DNA of 64,000 nucleotides from Lanius collurio (Eukaryota > Chordata > Aves > Passeriformes > Laniidae). The position numbers were made by a program, and so were the translations under genes. Shown piece after piece: positions 14,201 through 27,660 of the stretch (positions are counted from its first letter, which is position 1; every line of letters starts with the position of its first letter). The notes below the pieces were generated by a model. It was not told the origin of the DNA. It searched no databases and saw only the letters and a list, made by a program, of their open reading frames with translations. The DNA is taken from contig JACBWW010000008.1 of the NCBI GenBank assembly GCA_020086605.1, positions 22,593,959 to 22,657,958 on the forward strand, read 5' to 3'.

Positions 14201-17200
14201 TTTGAGGACTCCAAGTCACTGCAAGACGCATATTCTTCTAAATGCTGAGCACTCCAGCCTTACAAACTAATTTTTTCTTTATTTAATGTTGTCATAGAAC
14301 TTCATCAAACTCTAAGATTAAACCAAAGTGGTCTGATGGAGTTTAGTTCCCCTAAGGTCTTAGCACATTTCTGAACTTAGATATCAGACCCAAAGGGCTC
14401 CTTACCATGAAAAAAGCCTCATTCTTCCTATTATAACTGAGAAATGACTGTGAAAAAGCTGGTTCATGTAGATACCTTTACATATTTTTAAATAAAACAT
14501 ATTTAGAGGGGATTTTCCAATTTGCTCTTTTACTACTGATCCCATAATAATTTAAACTATACCATCCCAATAGTTCCTTGATTCACTACTGTGGGACTGA
14601 AATGAAACATGTTAATTCCACTTCAGGTTTTGCAATTGATCTTTTAACAACTGCAAAAAATCCAGACAGGGAATATGTCAATGAGTCAAAGTCTCATGGC
14701 TTCACTGTCTTATAAAACTATTTCTGTTTTAAAGCATCCTATAAGCTCTTCATAATCAAAGTCACAGCTTGATCTCAAAGCATGATGTATTTTCTGAGCG
14801 ACTCTAACAAGTAACTTGTAGCTCCTGTGTGAATATGTTGAGGGGGAAACTGCAGAAAGGAGAGAAGTCAGAAGGACAACGAAATGTATGCAAGATATGC
14901 AGGGGAGAACAGCACCAAGACCTAAAGTTGTTTCAGAATATGGTACCACCACCCATATGATTGTGAGTGAAACAAGCATCAGAACCCTTCAAGTAGTCAT
15001 TCATCACTGATACAGCATTATAGATACCTTTGGGCTCCTCTAGTTGATCTGTATTTCACTAGTCTTCCTCACAGGTGGACAAAAGACATCAAGCTGGCAC
15101 ACAACTGTGCTTTGACTGTAAAAAGGGTGGTTTTAAATATTTGAGATGTTTATTTCTAACATCATGGAAGAAAAGAACACCAACAGTTCATCTTTATTTC
15201 AGGAATTTTATAGAAGCCCTCAAAAAAAACAGTGAAGGCTGGGAACACAACTGGTTCAGTAGGAAGGTTACAATAACATCAAAAACATTGAAATGTCTGA
15301 ACAAGGGACTTGCAACACTTTCAACAAGATACTGCTGTTTCCAATTTACAAAGTCAAAACTAATATCACAGAGAAAACAGAAAGATAAAGAGGAACAAAA
15401 TGAATGCCCAACAGGTGAATCTTCATAAGGTTTAATTATCTGTACAAGTTCAATTTGTTCAGAATATTATTGTGACTTTTTCCAGAAGCTGTCTCCTACC
15501 ATTTCATCCTATAGCTATCTCACAGAAAAGAAGCTGACAAAGGTAACCTCAACTTTGCCTTGGGCAAACAGGATAATAAATTATTTTTGTTCTTGCCTTT
15601 AACAGCACACTATGCCCCTTACCTTTAGTATGCACAACCAAAAAGAAGTTGTGCCAAATCCTAATATCAGTTACTTGAACACAAAAACAGGAAAATTCAC
15701 TGAATCAAGCTTTACTGATACGTTTTAAGGCTTAAGTATAATACATGGTATCAGCAAACAGAAATTAAAAGACTTAATTTTATACACATCTGCGAGATAT
15801 ATATAATTTAGCATACAGACACCAACAAAATGCTGAACAAGTTAGCTCAAATCCTAGTTGTAATAACCCTCCAACTTCATGAAAATCAGTGTAAGTTCAT
15901 TCATATTGATTCTTCTAGGACCAAAGTGCAGAGGATACCATAGCTACTGATGTGATCCCCATTACTTGAAAAAGTGCATTTTATGTATGTATAACAGTAA
16001 TAATAATAATGATGTTGCTTCACACAGGGTGTTGAGAGAATGGAAGATGGGCAAGTTTGTAGAGATGTAGTATCTTTGTTTGGACCAAATGATACAGCCA
16101 GAATAAAATTAGACAAGCTTCTGAACACTTCTTCAGGTCTGCAATGTTTTCTGAATTAAATTTCCCTCAAACAATAATGGAGATATAATTTGAAGCTTAA
16201 AGTTCATGGGAAACTTGCTATAGAAGTTGTTTGGTCAAATCATAGTTCTAAAGCCAGTTCCCACTAGTGCAAACTTATTTATTTCTTCCTCTCGCTGAGC
16301 TGCCAAATTTCAGCTGTGATGAGAGAAAAAGATATAGTTCCCTACACAGACCATTTCAAAAGTAAATAGGTAAATAATTTATTAGACTGTCAATGAAAAG
16401 AAAATAAAATTTGAGCTATAGCTCCCTCCAGCACTAAGCACAATTTTCTTGACTCTTTCAGTTTTGTAAAACCATATTTAAAACCTGCATGTTTAATACT
16501 CTGAAGATCTACAGAATAGCTTAATATTCATTATTTGGCATTTACACTATAGATGGTCTCAGGAAGCACAATACAATTGTCTCAGGTTCTAAACCCGAGA
16601 TTCTCAGTTTTCCTGAAAGTTGTAACAGTGGGGATTTTGTTAGCTGATTGCTAAGCTTCCAATTCCAGAGGTATGTTCAGATGTACAGCTTCCATCTAAC
16701 TTCAGCAAAATCAGGCATCTGAACCCAGGTGACTTGAAGTCATCTACACTAGCTGGGAGTGAAACAATTAGGAAAGGTGTGGGATGTTGTTACTTAACAA
16801 AGATGATGGCCACAATGAGATCCCTCTGTTACCCAGACATTGTCCGTGTTAATCAGCCTCTTCAATCTGAAATTACATACGTAGCTTCCTAAAATAAGAA
16901 GTGAAGTCATCACAAATATCTATCATCTCAGAGAGCAGTACCCTAATTAGACCATGGCAAGATTATCTTCATCTCTATATCTGATATACTTACTCCAAAC
17001 TGCTGCTTTGAATATAAATCCAAGGTGAGCTTTTTTGACACTGTTCCATTTTATTTCCAAGTCCCTCTTCTGAAGTTATATAAAAAATTAACTGCGCAAA
17101 ACTCGAAATCAATGTTCCAGTGATTAAGAATCACTCCAGATTCTGGGAAACAGGGATTTAAAACTCTTCTGCAAACACAGAAATCAGCATGATTTTCAGC

Positions 17201-18276
17201 AATTGCCTTCTGCATTCTACGACAACTCCTTAGCCATGAGTAGTTATGCAAAGTCTAGTCCATCTTTTGGCCCCAGAAAAGGCCACTTCTATTTTATTGC
17301 ATCTCTCCAGGATTGTCTTCACATGCACAATAGACCAGGGAATGCCTCTGAAGCTGAGAATTGCTGAGGGTGACCTCTGGGTTTCTGCTTTTAGATGTGG
17401 CTCTAAAGTGGCCTGCATGGACTTCAGTCCTCAAATACCTCTGTAACACTTGAATGGCAGATGCTCTTGTCATATAATTATCAACTGACCTGAGAATTTA
17501 CGGTTCTAATGACATACACCTACTCACTTAGGCATCCAAAGATGCCTAAAGCCATATGTATCTAACTACTCTGATGGTCAGGAGAAGCATATATAGATGT
17601 TTAAACTAATTCGTACTACTCATTGCACATGCCCGAATAAAACAATCCATCTGCTTCAATTCTAATGCTTTGCTTTTTAAGGCAGTTTGTATTGACTTTT
17701 TCAAATGGAAGACCCTAGGGGGATCTCTAAACTTTCTTTTACAGATATTTATTGTTCTTGATTTGAAGAATAGATTGTATTGAGACAGAATATGGAATGA
17801 GAAAATTCCTAAAAAAATGAGCTGCAATCATTCAAAAAAGAAAGTGCAAGTATATGGTCGGAAATTTTATTACATTGAGTGCATAATACAAAAACTAATT
17901 TAATTTACCCTGTTTCCAGGAATATATGGAGATTTTAAATGGAAATCAGTAAGTACCATGTCAAAAATTTCTCCTCAGAGCTCTTAGCCTAAGACAGCCA
18001 GTGACTGCAGCAAAATGGGAAGCTCCACTGATAACAGAGGAAGGCCAGTTATTTTGGGGCATTGCTGTGGCAGGCCTTTTACAAGGATAGAAAATAAGCC
18101 TATCTGCAAAAGTGACATTTGCCTAGAACTTGAGATGTATAATGAGTGACATAATCCATATAACAATGGGGAGCAAAATAACTGCTCTGTACTCATCCTT
18201 TGTGATCCTTCAGCAGTTTTATAAAAATTGCATCATGGCAGTAATACTTTTAGGGTTTTTTTAATGACTAAGCTTT

Positions 18277-18303
18277 TTACTAATGAGTTTGATTCATTAG
18301 TAA
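18277..18303. repeat. Short inverted repeat
   Basis: Arms TTACTAATGA (18277-18286) and TCATTAGTAA (18294-18303) are exact reverse complements with a 7-base spacer. In AT-rich DNA this may be chance. Confidence 0.5.
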
Positions 18304-19675
18304 TTACGAATGCTATTCATTGATATCCTTTTGGATTCTTCAAATGCTTTCAGTACTCTGTAATACATATTCTGCATAATTATGGTCTAAACCAAATGTT
18401 TCCTTTTCAATAATTTATACAATTTATGCCTGTGTTACACACCAAGTTTCTGTTCTATGACAACAATATACTTAAAACACAATGAAGAGTTCAGGTTATA
18501 ATCCCAAGCATTTTATTAGTCCTCTTTTTGGTGATTTTTGTTACAAAAAGTATGCAAAATAATTGCATTGCTCTGCGATTTGCACCATTCCCTGTACATG
18601 AAGGTAAATACTGCATTCCTCTGTGTTTGTTCGACACTCTGTTTTGACTCTGTGTTTGCCTTTTGTGTTTTGTTACCTGATTAGTGAAAATAAGCCTCAA
18701 ACTATTTCAAGACTATGTTTCTTCTGTTCATCTCACCCACACTGTTCTTGAAAGAACTGGAGCCCTAAATGCATTATCTAAGGAAACACGAGTTAGACAA
18801 GCAACTGGTTCCAATTGCAGGTCATAATCTCCCTGCCCCATCTACCTCATCTTGCTAAATCCTCCTAAATCCCCTAGCTTCTGCTCCTCTAATCATGAGG
18901 GTTAGAAGCTGCAAGGGCTGCTTTTCACTTCATTAAAATTTCCTTTTAATCTTTTATAATCTGTCAGCACAGTACATAAACACCCATCAGAAGCTTATTC
19001 CTTCTAATTTCACAAAAGGGGATAATTTTACTATACATTCCATATTTGCAGAGTTAAGCTGCATTTCACACCACCATAAACCTTGGTCAGAAGGACGAAT
19101 AGTTAAGCAGTTGAGCAAATGGCATTTACTGCTACAGCTGGGTGCATTATTCATTGTGAAGCATTTATTTGGTGAAGTTAAACCTTGGTTTTGCTTATGA
19201 AACATCCAAAAGCTGATTCCAAATTATTTCAGTACATGGGGTTCTTTTCAGAAAGTACATTTTGAACTGTGTGGTTTCCTGTGTGCCCCTTGCGTGACCG
19301 GCTGCCTAAATCTAAACAGATTAGTTTTTCTTCCTGAGGGGGTGCCTAAAATTTCTTTTAGAGAGGAGCAACTGGTTACCCAAGCACATAATAAATAGGT
19401 CATCCTTCTTCTGCTACAAATTTTCAAAATTTCAGTAGGCAAATGAACTATTATCTAAACATTCAATCCCAATTATTAACAAATATTTCCCCTAAAAATA
19501 CTGTTACCACCTTATAACTCTACATAACTTCAGAGCTCCATTGCAGAAGTGCCTTCAGATACATCCTCTACGAAACAATACTGTGCAAATGACATTCCCC
19601 TAGAGTAACATAAGACAGGTCTCACTCATGAGACCAGTAATCCACCCTCACTTTCCCTCTTCTTCCCTTTGTAAA

Positions 19676-19760
19676 AGTACAGATGGATGTAAATTGGAAG
19701 GGACCACTGGAGGCAATCCAGTCCAAACGTCTACTCAAAGCCAGGCTAAAGTCAAAGTTT
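19676..19760 (-). mobile_element. CR1 LINE 3'-end fragment
   Basis: AAATTGGAAGGGACCACTGG, then GGCAATCCAGTCCAAACGTC, then TACTCAAAGCCAGGCTAAAG follow the inverted CR1 3'-end consensus. The piece is short and weakly bounded. Confidence 0.65.
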
Positions 19761-21469
19761 TATTACGTTCCATTCTCATTCTAACCTTTCCCTACAAGCA
19801 TCTTGTGATAGAATATATTAACGTTCAAGAAAGAGGAGACTGGCAATTTTCAATTTTAAAACTAATGTTGGCTATATATGATTTATTACTCTTTTCTTCA
19901 GGTTTCTTTTCTTAGCTTGCTTGATTGGTTGGTGCTGGGATTTTTTGGTTTTGTTGTGGGGTTTTAGTAAACACAAAGCACTGGGCTTGTCTGTTTTTTA
20001 GAAGCAAGAAATGAACATGAATAACATGACTATTAGTACTTTACTCCTTGTACCACTGCAATCAGAAGAAAATTCTAGGCATTAATAAAGTTTTAGACCA
20101 AAACCATCTGGAAATATATAAACTTGTGTATTGCATTAAGGTCTAAAGCTCTTCCCTGCAAACAGACTCCCTGGAGCTACCACTTGCAAATTTGGTGAGA
20201 CACTGTTTAGCAAGTATTTTCTATTACATAGCTTTGGTAATATATTTTTTTAAAAAGAGGTGGGGGAGAGAGTGGACGAAATTGATATATGGGCTGCTGG
20301 TTCTAAGTATGGTTAATTATAGAACTATGTGATTCTGCACTATCCTCAAAATTTTATCATATGCTGTTTATTCTGCCACTCTTCCTAGATTGTTTAATGA
20401 AACTAATTTCTGTTAGGCTTTTTTCCACCTTAATTATACATTTACATATAGTAACACATGAAGCTAAGTATTAGAATTGCTACTCCAGTAAGAGCTTCAT
20501 TAGAGTAACGACAGATTTATACCAGTGTAAAGGAGACTACAATTTGTGTTCTGTTAACTGCAGCAGAATCTTTTCAGAACACCTTCCTTGAAGTAAGAGT
20601 GACGGAACATAAGGCTAAACTCCAACTGCAAGTGACCTCCTTGATCATATCTACAGTACTATAAACATTTTCCTATTTCACATTTTTTATTTTATTTTTT
20701 TTTCCCCAGAAGAAAGTGAAATGAGTGGGTGTCCATTGGAAGGAAAAAATTGCTCTTTTGCTCAAGGGAGGGGCTCTGCTTCCATTAGGTTCTCATCTGA
20801 AAGTCATACTGCAAATACTTCTTACATTTTAATATTTATGAGGCATAATGAAAACTTCTGAATTTACAAAAAATTATAAATTTACAAATTTATTTATAAT
20901 AATTTATAGTTTATTCAAATTTTTTTGAAGCTACACATAATGAGAAACTTGCATTAGATTTAAACAATAGGGTCTAATCTTTGACGTTAACAGTACACAT
21001 CACCATGAAAAACAGTTAAGAAGTAGCAACTAATTAAAATTTAGCAGTAAAAGCTCCATGGAAATACTGTCAGTCTCTTAAATCTTCTGTCACTGATGTC
21101 AACACTGCATCCATCTAGACTTCAGCTCCAGCCTGGTACACCCTTTATATGCTCTTTCTCATCCTGTGATGATTTGTCCTCTACTGCCAAATAGATTATG
21201 CACCATAACAACTATTTTACCCTCCACAAGAAACAATAACAGCAACATTAAAAGATTTTAAAACTGCTTACCTCAAAACTGGTTTGAAATTAAATACCCT
21301 ATTTCTGTAGACTGGAACTGAGCACATTTAGTTTAAAGTATTGAATGCAGCTAAAAATTCCCTCGACTTTCCTTAACAAAATTCTGTAACCTTCCCAAGC
21401 ATTATAGCTCTCAAGCTTTCAGTATGCCACATTCCCATTCCTTCAAATATTGCTGAAGACTGCTAAACT

Positions 21470-21500
21470 AAAAAAAAAAAAAAAAAAAAGAAAAAAAAAA
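21470..21500. repeat. Poly-A tract
   Basis: An A run interrupted by one G (21490). No clear retrotransposed body precedes it. Confidence 0.9.
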
Positions 21501-23508
21501 GAAAAGGAGTGCCAAGGGAAAAAACACAGTAAAAAAAATAATAAAAACAAAACTGAAACAAGCAGATCTAAAAAAGCCAACAAAGAACACTCAGAAGTCT
21601 ATCCAGATATTTCCCCTGCTGGCTGAGACGAAGACAGAAATCACATACTATTATGATTCTTTAAAAATAAAATATACCTCTTCTGCTTACAATGCCTTAT
21701 GTTCCAAAGGATTCAGAAATTTCTGCATGAATGCATGTGGGAAGTCAGCTTGAGTACCCAGTCCAGTCTCCTTCTGAACAGCAGTGAATGGGATAACCTG
21801 CTCAGAAGACCCATAAAGTACCTATTTCCAAGGCTATCATATAGTAAGCATTACTGAATACTTCCAATAAACTAAGATCTACAGGAAAGAAAGAATCAAA
21901 GATACAATCACTGGAAGAAAGAGGAAGATTGAAAGTGTCATTATTATCTTTGAACGAGCAGTGGCAGATACATTAAATCTCAGGATTAAATTGTTCTTCA
22001 GAGGGGTTTCTCCCTCCACTGACCCCAAAAGGGGTGAAACTACTACATACAACATCTATGCTTTAATCAAAGTTTTTGTCATTAGGGAAGATATGTCTCA
22101 GTTCTCTATTGAATACCTCTGAAATCTGCTTTAGCAACCATATCTAGACACCTAAACTTCAAAGTATCTTTAAAGGAGAGGAGAGAGAAGCAAAGACCTC
22201 TTAGAGGAATTGTGAGGCTGAGCTGTCAACATTGACATGGGAGGCTGCTGCACTGGTTATTTTTCCTGAGCTGAAATGCAAGATTTGTAGTTCAGAGACA
22301 CCCAAAAGCATCTCTCCAGGAGTTTGGGAGAAACAGGGTAGACATTCTTAAGAGGGAAGACAGGCAAGAGCCAAGGAGGTTCCTGAAGGCTGAAAAGCCT
22401 GAGGGTAGAAAGTGTGAAGGTGGGAAAAAAGCCTTTCTCAGAATCCTCCATCTGATTGCTACAGGCTCTCCACCCATACCCTTTCCTCTACTCACAGCAC
22501 TCAAATGCTCCGGACTCACCCCTGTCTCTGAAAACATTCACACACCTGATAGCAGACCCCTCTTTCAGTCAGTGTGTTCCCTAGTGTGCATCAGTCGGAT
22601 TTTGGTCATGAGTTTTAGGAAGGGCATGTCTAGCCCAGATTTGCTTTGGTATTTAACAAATATATTACTACCTAACCAATGGAACCAAACACTTTGCATT
22701 AGTTAAACCCTCTAGCTAATATTTTTCAAGGTAATAACTTTTAGATCACATAAATAATCTATCCTCTCCTGTAAAGGCATTTCTGTTTAGAGTTGCAAGA
22801 TCTATAATTCACTCTTAATTCACTTACTTTAAAAATTGCTTTTTGGTGACTTGACTCTGTCTTCCCAATAGTTTCCTTACAATTTTGAACTCAAATAGTA
22901 CTCAGTAAGGTGCTTCAGTTCATCCTGCCCTTTCCTAGGCATCTCTTAACATAGAAAGTAAAATGGCAACATCACATTTGACATTTAAACTTCATCCCAG
23001 ATCCTTCCATTCATCCAAAGATTCAGTCCAATGACTTGTAACAAAAATATAGTTGATTTATTTAAGCCATAATTCTTTGTGCACACATGACATTTTCAAA
23101 AAAGCCCAGTAGGTATATCTCCTGAGACAGCAGTTGTCCAAACACACAGTCATTATGCTGATTTTGTTTAGTACCTCTTGAATGCCAGGCTGGCTGTGTT
23201 CTAATTCAGGTCATGGTCAGCATAATAATATGCTTACAAGAGGGAAAAGCAGCATGCTTCAGAAATTCTGTACTGTTCAGTTCAAGCAAAAGCTTTTTTT
23301 AGATTTGTATGGTAATGAAATCTGGCGGAATATTTTCAAAAGGCAGGTTAGTGTCTTCAGAAATACAAAAATCATCAAAACATTCATGCATGTTATAAAT
23401 CTAAAATAAAATTCCATTAAAATTACTGCTAGGACTTCAGATTCAAACCTGTTATATATTTCAAAAAATCCCAGTGGAAGCCTACACTCTTGAATCATTA
23501 AGTATATA

Positions 23509-23550
23509 GTTTGGGGGGTTTTTTGGTTTGGGTTTTTTTTGTTTTTTTTT
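23509..23550. repeat. G/T-only tract
   Basis: About 42 bases containing only G and T on the plus strand, with runs of six G and up to nine T. It is the strand-inverted counterpart of the A/C tracts at 9.2 and 59.4 kb. Confidence 0.85.
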
Positions 23551-24528
23551 AATATTCAGTTCCAAATGAGAATAACATATAATAATGATAATAATGATAA
23601 CAGTGCATTCCAAATCAATAATAACATGCTATTAAGAAACAACATAAAATTATACCTTGTTATTTCTTTTAAAGTTATAAAATAATCTGCTTGTGCATAT
23701 CTCTTGTGTAAACACAGTTACAATCCTAAATCTTATTACCCTATCAAAGAGTCTTACTCTTAACTCCACCTGAATTTTACCTTTATGCTACTGGATAATT
23801 TCTCCAAGAAGCAAGCACTGCTGTTTTCCCCATTCTTCTTTGCTCTCGTTATCACCATGAGAAAATTTTCATGGCAAGTTCTATGTATTTGCATAGGACT
23901 TTCCAGAGAGTAGGCATATCTGCTCTTAAAACAACAGTAAAATATTTGACATTAGCTTCTTAGCCCTAAATGGATTAGAGAGGATCATTATTCACAAGGT
24001 AAAACACTACATACCTTCAGAAAGAGAGGTGTTCTACTCTAACAGTGACCACTGGGAGTGTCAGGCAATGTTTGAACTTGCTACCTATGCTTATATGCAG
24101 AATAAACCAACAACACTCCCAGACAGACTACAGGGGCCAAGTCACCCCTGCCTAACACTAGTTTCTGAAACTGAGAAGATAGTTGGGCATGTCAAAGGTC
24201 ATATGTAAGGAATTACAATACTGATAGGAAGCTCAGACGTGCCTTGACATAAACTTGGAGACGTGGAAATTCAGTGTAAAGCCTTAAATGTATTCTTGGT
24301 GTCAGTGCTGTGTCAAGAAAGGAAGATGCAATGTAAAGGTCTTCTGCTGAAGTCACTTGCAGCTGCGGATCAAGTAACATTTATGCTGAATAAATGCATA
24401 AGCGTGGATGGCCACACAAAGACCAGCAGGCCCAGGCCAATACCCACTATTTACCCAAATCTCTGCACGTGGCTTCCTCCTACACATTTATAGTGTCTGA
24501 TCTACAAGGTGACCACTAATTTATTTCC

Positions 24529-24695
24529 ACAGAATCACAGAGTGGTAAAAGCGTTGTCTAGTCCCCTCACCCTGTTCAGGGCAGGGTCATCTGCAACTGG
24601 TTGCCCATTTCTGAGCCATCTGTTTTTTTCCAGTGGTGGAAACTCCACATCCCTCTTAGCACAATCTGTTCTAGAGTTCAATTGCCATTAGAGAA
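24529..24695 (-). mobile_element. CR1 LINE 3' end
   Basis: It begins with the inverted octamer tail CAGAATCACAGAGTGG and continues with a CAGGGCAGGGTCATCTGCAA stretch and a diverged CR1 body. Minus orientation, 5'-truncated. Confidence 0.7.
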
Positions 24696-26652
24696 AGAAA
24701 ACAACCAAACAAAAACTTTTAAGGAGAACTTCCTGGTTTTCAGTTTCTGGCCATTTCCTCTCGCCCTCTCACCGGAAACAACTGAAAAAGGCCTACCAAA
24801 ATCTTTTCACTTCTTTCCATCTCATACACATTGATAAAATTTCTCCGGAGCCTTCTCTTCTCCAAGCTAGACAATCACAGAACCCAAGTTTTAAAATTTT
24901 GACTTCTAATAATCTCCAATTACCTAGAGAAATGTCTTGGCACAGGAACTGATTTAAAAAAAACCCAACCAAACAAAAACCCTTTACAGGCTGAAATTTG
25001 AGGTTGAAATGTAAACCTGCACTGGGACATCTCACTGACAAAAGCTCGCACATTTGCAGTGCAGACAGTCTTGGTGTTGGAAGCTATGCTTTCCAACAGT
25101 GAAAACAATCCTATATTGTGTCCCTTGAGAGAAGTGATAAAGAGTACTGACTTGATTACTGCTTTAAAGGAATGCTGAAAGCATAAAAATAGGAAAGAAA
25201 TAGAAGGAAGATTTCCTTTAAGGGAGATACATTAAGATCAATTCTTCATTCTAATGAAATTAAATCAAGCATAACTTAGCAGGAATGAGAAAGGTAATAC
25301 AGAGAAGATTCTGCAAGAGATTTAGTTCAATAATAGGTATTAAAAGGTAAGAATGATCAAAGATGAAGAATGAATTCTCACTCATAGAATATTTAGCTAA
25401 AAACAAATGCTTCCAACTATGCAGAAACCAGGACACATAAAACTATTACAGATTTAGAAGTAAATACAACTGAGGAGACACTATAAAGCTGCTGGACTGT
25501 ATAGAAGAATTATTTATCTTTCCAACAGCATAAGCTATTGGGCATTTAGTCCTGCAAAGACATAAAAAAAAAGCATGTCAAGCATTCTGCCTGTTTGCCT
25601 TCTTCAAGGGTTTTTCTAAATGGTCATAAATAAACTCATCATACAGTATCTGTTACCAGTGGTAAGAGGCCTACCCAGATTATCTTCAAAGCAAAGAAAA
25701 CAATTTTTAACATCACATCTTCAAACTCCTGCTTCAAGACCAACGGGTTAGTTACCAGACTGAAGAGCATGGCAGATTTTAGACTGGCTTCTTTCATTCT
25801 GAGTTAGATACAAACATGCCCTGTAACTGTAAAGCCCTGGTCCTTTAGGACTATGTAGTAAGGTCTGTAACTTTTTCCCTTTGCACCTCAACATGCATTA
25901 ATACATGTATCAGTAGTGGCCATATACTAACTCCTTGTAGCTTGTAACTCTTAATCCATTTCTAGATGTAGGACAGCCAGATCTTTCAAGAAACTCAGTT
26001 CTAAAAAACTTCCATGGTATATCAACATGTAAACTTTACACAGTTTGTCAGAGTAATAGAGAAGGCATAACTCCTGTAGCCATTACTGGCCTCCATTTAC
26101 TAACAACTTCCAACAGTTCATGATCCAGTATTTCCATTATCAGAACAGGATGGCCTTTCATACTATACTGGAAAGCTACTTTCATTATGTCCATCAGAGG
26201 TATACTGCCAGTATGTCAAAGTTGTCAACAGACTCTCACCAACAGCTGACTCCAAGAGTTGCTCTTGTCTCAGGAAAAACCTACTCTGTGGAGTTCCAGA
26301 GGGAAACCTTCATCTCCCTCTGTGATTAAAAGAGTGGGTGTCTTCAACAACAGAACACCTGAACACAGAAGAAATACCACAAGGGACTTCTGTATGACCA
26401 AGCACAGACTACAAAATGTTGAAGCTCTTCCTCCTGTTGGGAAGGACACAAGCTGTCTACTGCAACAACTTGGTGCAACATGAGCCTGAGTGGTCATAAC
26501 AAAGTCTTAGCCTCCCCCTCTCTTCCTCTCTGCCTCAATTTTGCATTCCAATTCATCACTCGCAGCCTCATAATATGAAGCAACAATGCAGGCAGAATTC
26601 CTTAGATCAGTCACCCACTTGAAGGTGATAAAACTTTTAAGCAAAATAGTTA
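24696..26652. other. Non-coding DNA
   Basis: No exon, RNA gene or repeat family recognised. A short A/C tract lies near 24955-24985. Confidence 0.5.
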
Positions 26653-26658
26653 GGTACT

Positions 26659-27093
26659 TCTGGTGGTGGATTAGCTTGTCCACTGCTAATTTTGCCTCTT
26701 TACGTCTTGGAATATCTTTACACCATTTACAAACAGCCTAATTATCCCTTGACTGTGCAGCTCCACTTAAGCCAGTGTTAGTGACAGCTACTCACCAGAA
26801 GCAGAAGTTGAGAAGAGAAATACAGCTCAAACCTCTTATGATTTTAAGTCATTTATTCCCTCTGTCCTGGGGGGGGACAGAGCACCTGACCTGAGCAGAA
26901 GCTGGAGAGGTAAGAGGGAGGGGCTTTCCATCCTGCTGGTTTTATCACAGACAGGGGGAAAGGGGATACCAGGGCGGGGATGGGATAAACAACCAACCAG
27001 ATCAGAGCCCGGGCTGCTGGAACCTAAGGTAGACCTGACTCAGTCACATGGCAGGGACCCGGCTGGGGGGGCCCAGGGGGACCCACTGCAACA
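26659..27093 (-). mobile_element. Putative solo LTR (ERVK-like), 435 bp
   Basis: The segment is bounded by a 6-base direct repeat GGTACT (26653-26658 and 27094-27099). Read on the minus strand it begins TGTTGCAGTGGG, as LTRs do, has a GC-rich U3-like part, a TATA-like GATAAAA (about 26935), an AATAAA at 26857-26852, then an AT-richer U5-like part. Its inner end reads CCAGA rather than the canonical CA, so one end base is probably mutated. The GC content stands out from the flanks. A 6-base duplication fits alpha- or betaretrovirus-like (ERVK) elements. There is no internal viral coding region. Confidence 0.55.
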
Positions 27094-27527
27094 GGTACTA
27101 GAGAAAATTCTTGCCTCATTATGCAAAACCCAATCTCATTTTTAGATTCCACCTTATGTTCCCTTGTGTTACACTCCACTTGGCTTAAGCAGAAATTAAT
27201 ACAGGAGAATGGATCCAAACTTGGAGATCCAAGCTATTTTTTTGAATCACCTTTTTTTCAGTTTCTTATAAACAGCAAACTCTATGTAAAGTGCTACAGA
27301 ACGATGTTCCCACGAGACTTAAGAGGAGTACAATCATGGGGGGTTTCTGATAAGCAAAGCTGAAGAACAGGAACACTGCAGCTTCTAAGGTTTCTATTTT
27401 TTTAGCTTTTATTAGATATACAGTACTTGAAGAAAAAAAATGAAAGCCCAAACAAATACAGAGTTTTTCTCTTTTTTAATCTTATCATTGTAAGGCAGCA
27501 TTAAGCATCCTGTATAGAAGAGTACAA

Positions 27528-27660
27528 GATCACAGAATCCTCAGTTTGGGTTGGAAGGGACCTTAAAACACATCTACTTCCTACCCAGCTGCCACAAGCA
27601 GGGACACATTCCACTAGCACAGCTTTCTCTACACCCCATCCAACCTTGCCTTAAAGATGA
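27528..27660 (-). mobile_element. CR1 LINE 3' end
   Basis: GATCACAGAATCCTCAG, then TTGGGTTGGAAGGGACCTTA, then CAGCTGCCACAAGCAGGGAC and CCCCATCCAACCTTGCCTTA follow an inverted CR1 3' end closely. It is truncated after about 130 bases. Confidence 0.85.

Larger units (their letters stand above)
9395..19675. other. Non-coding DNA
   Basis: About 10 kb of AT-rich sequence. The longest open frames (126 codons at 11898-12278, 117 codons at 15075-15428) show no recognisable domains or splice-supported extension. One small tandem repeat at 11147-11203 is listed separately. Confidence 0.5.
19761..24528. other. Non-coding DNA with simple repeats
   Basis: No gene seen. It includes a G/T tract at about 19925-19965, an interrupted poly-A at 21470-21500 and a G/T-only tract at 23509-23550. 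Confidence 0.5.

Noticed and set aside
15075..15428. 117-codon plus-strand frame
   Set aside because: No family resemblance and low information content.
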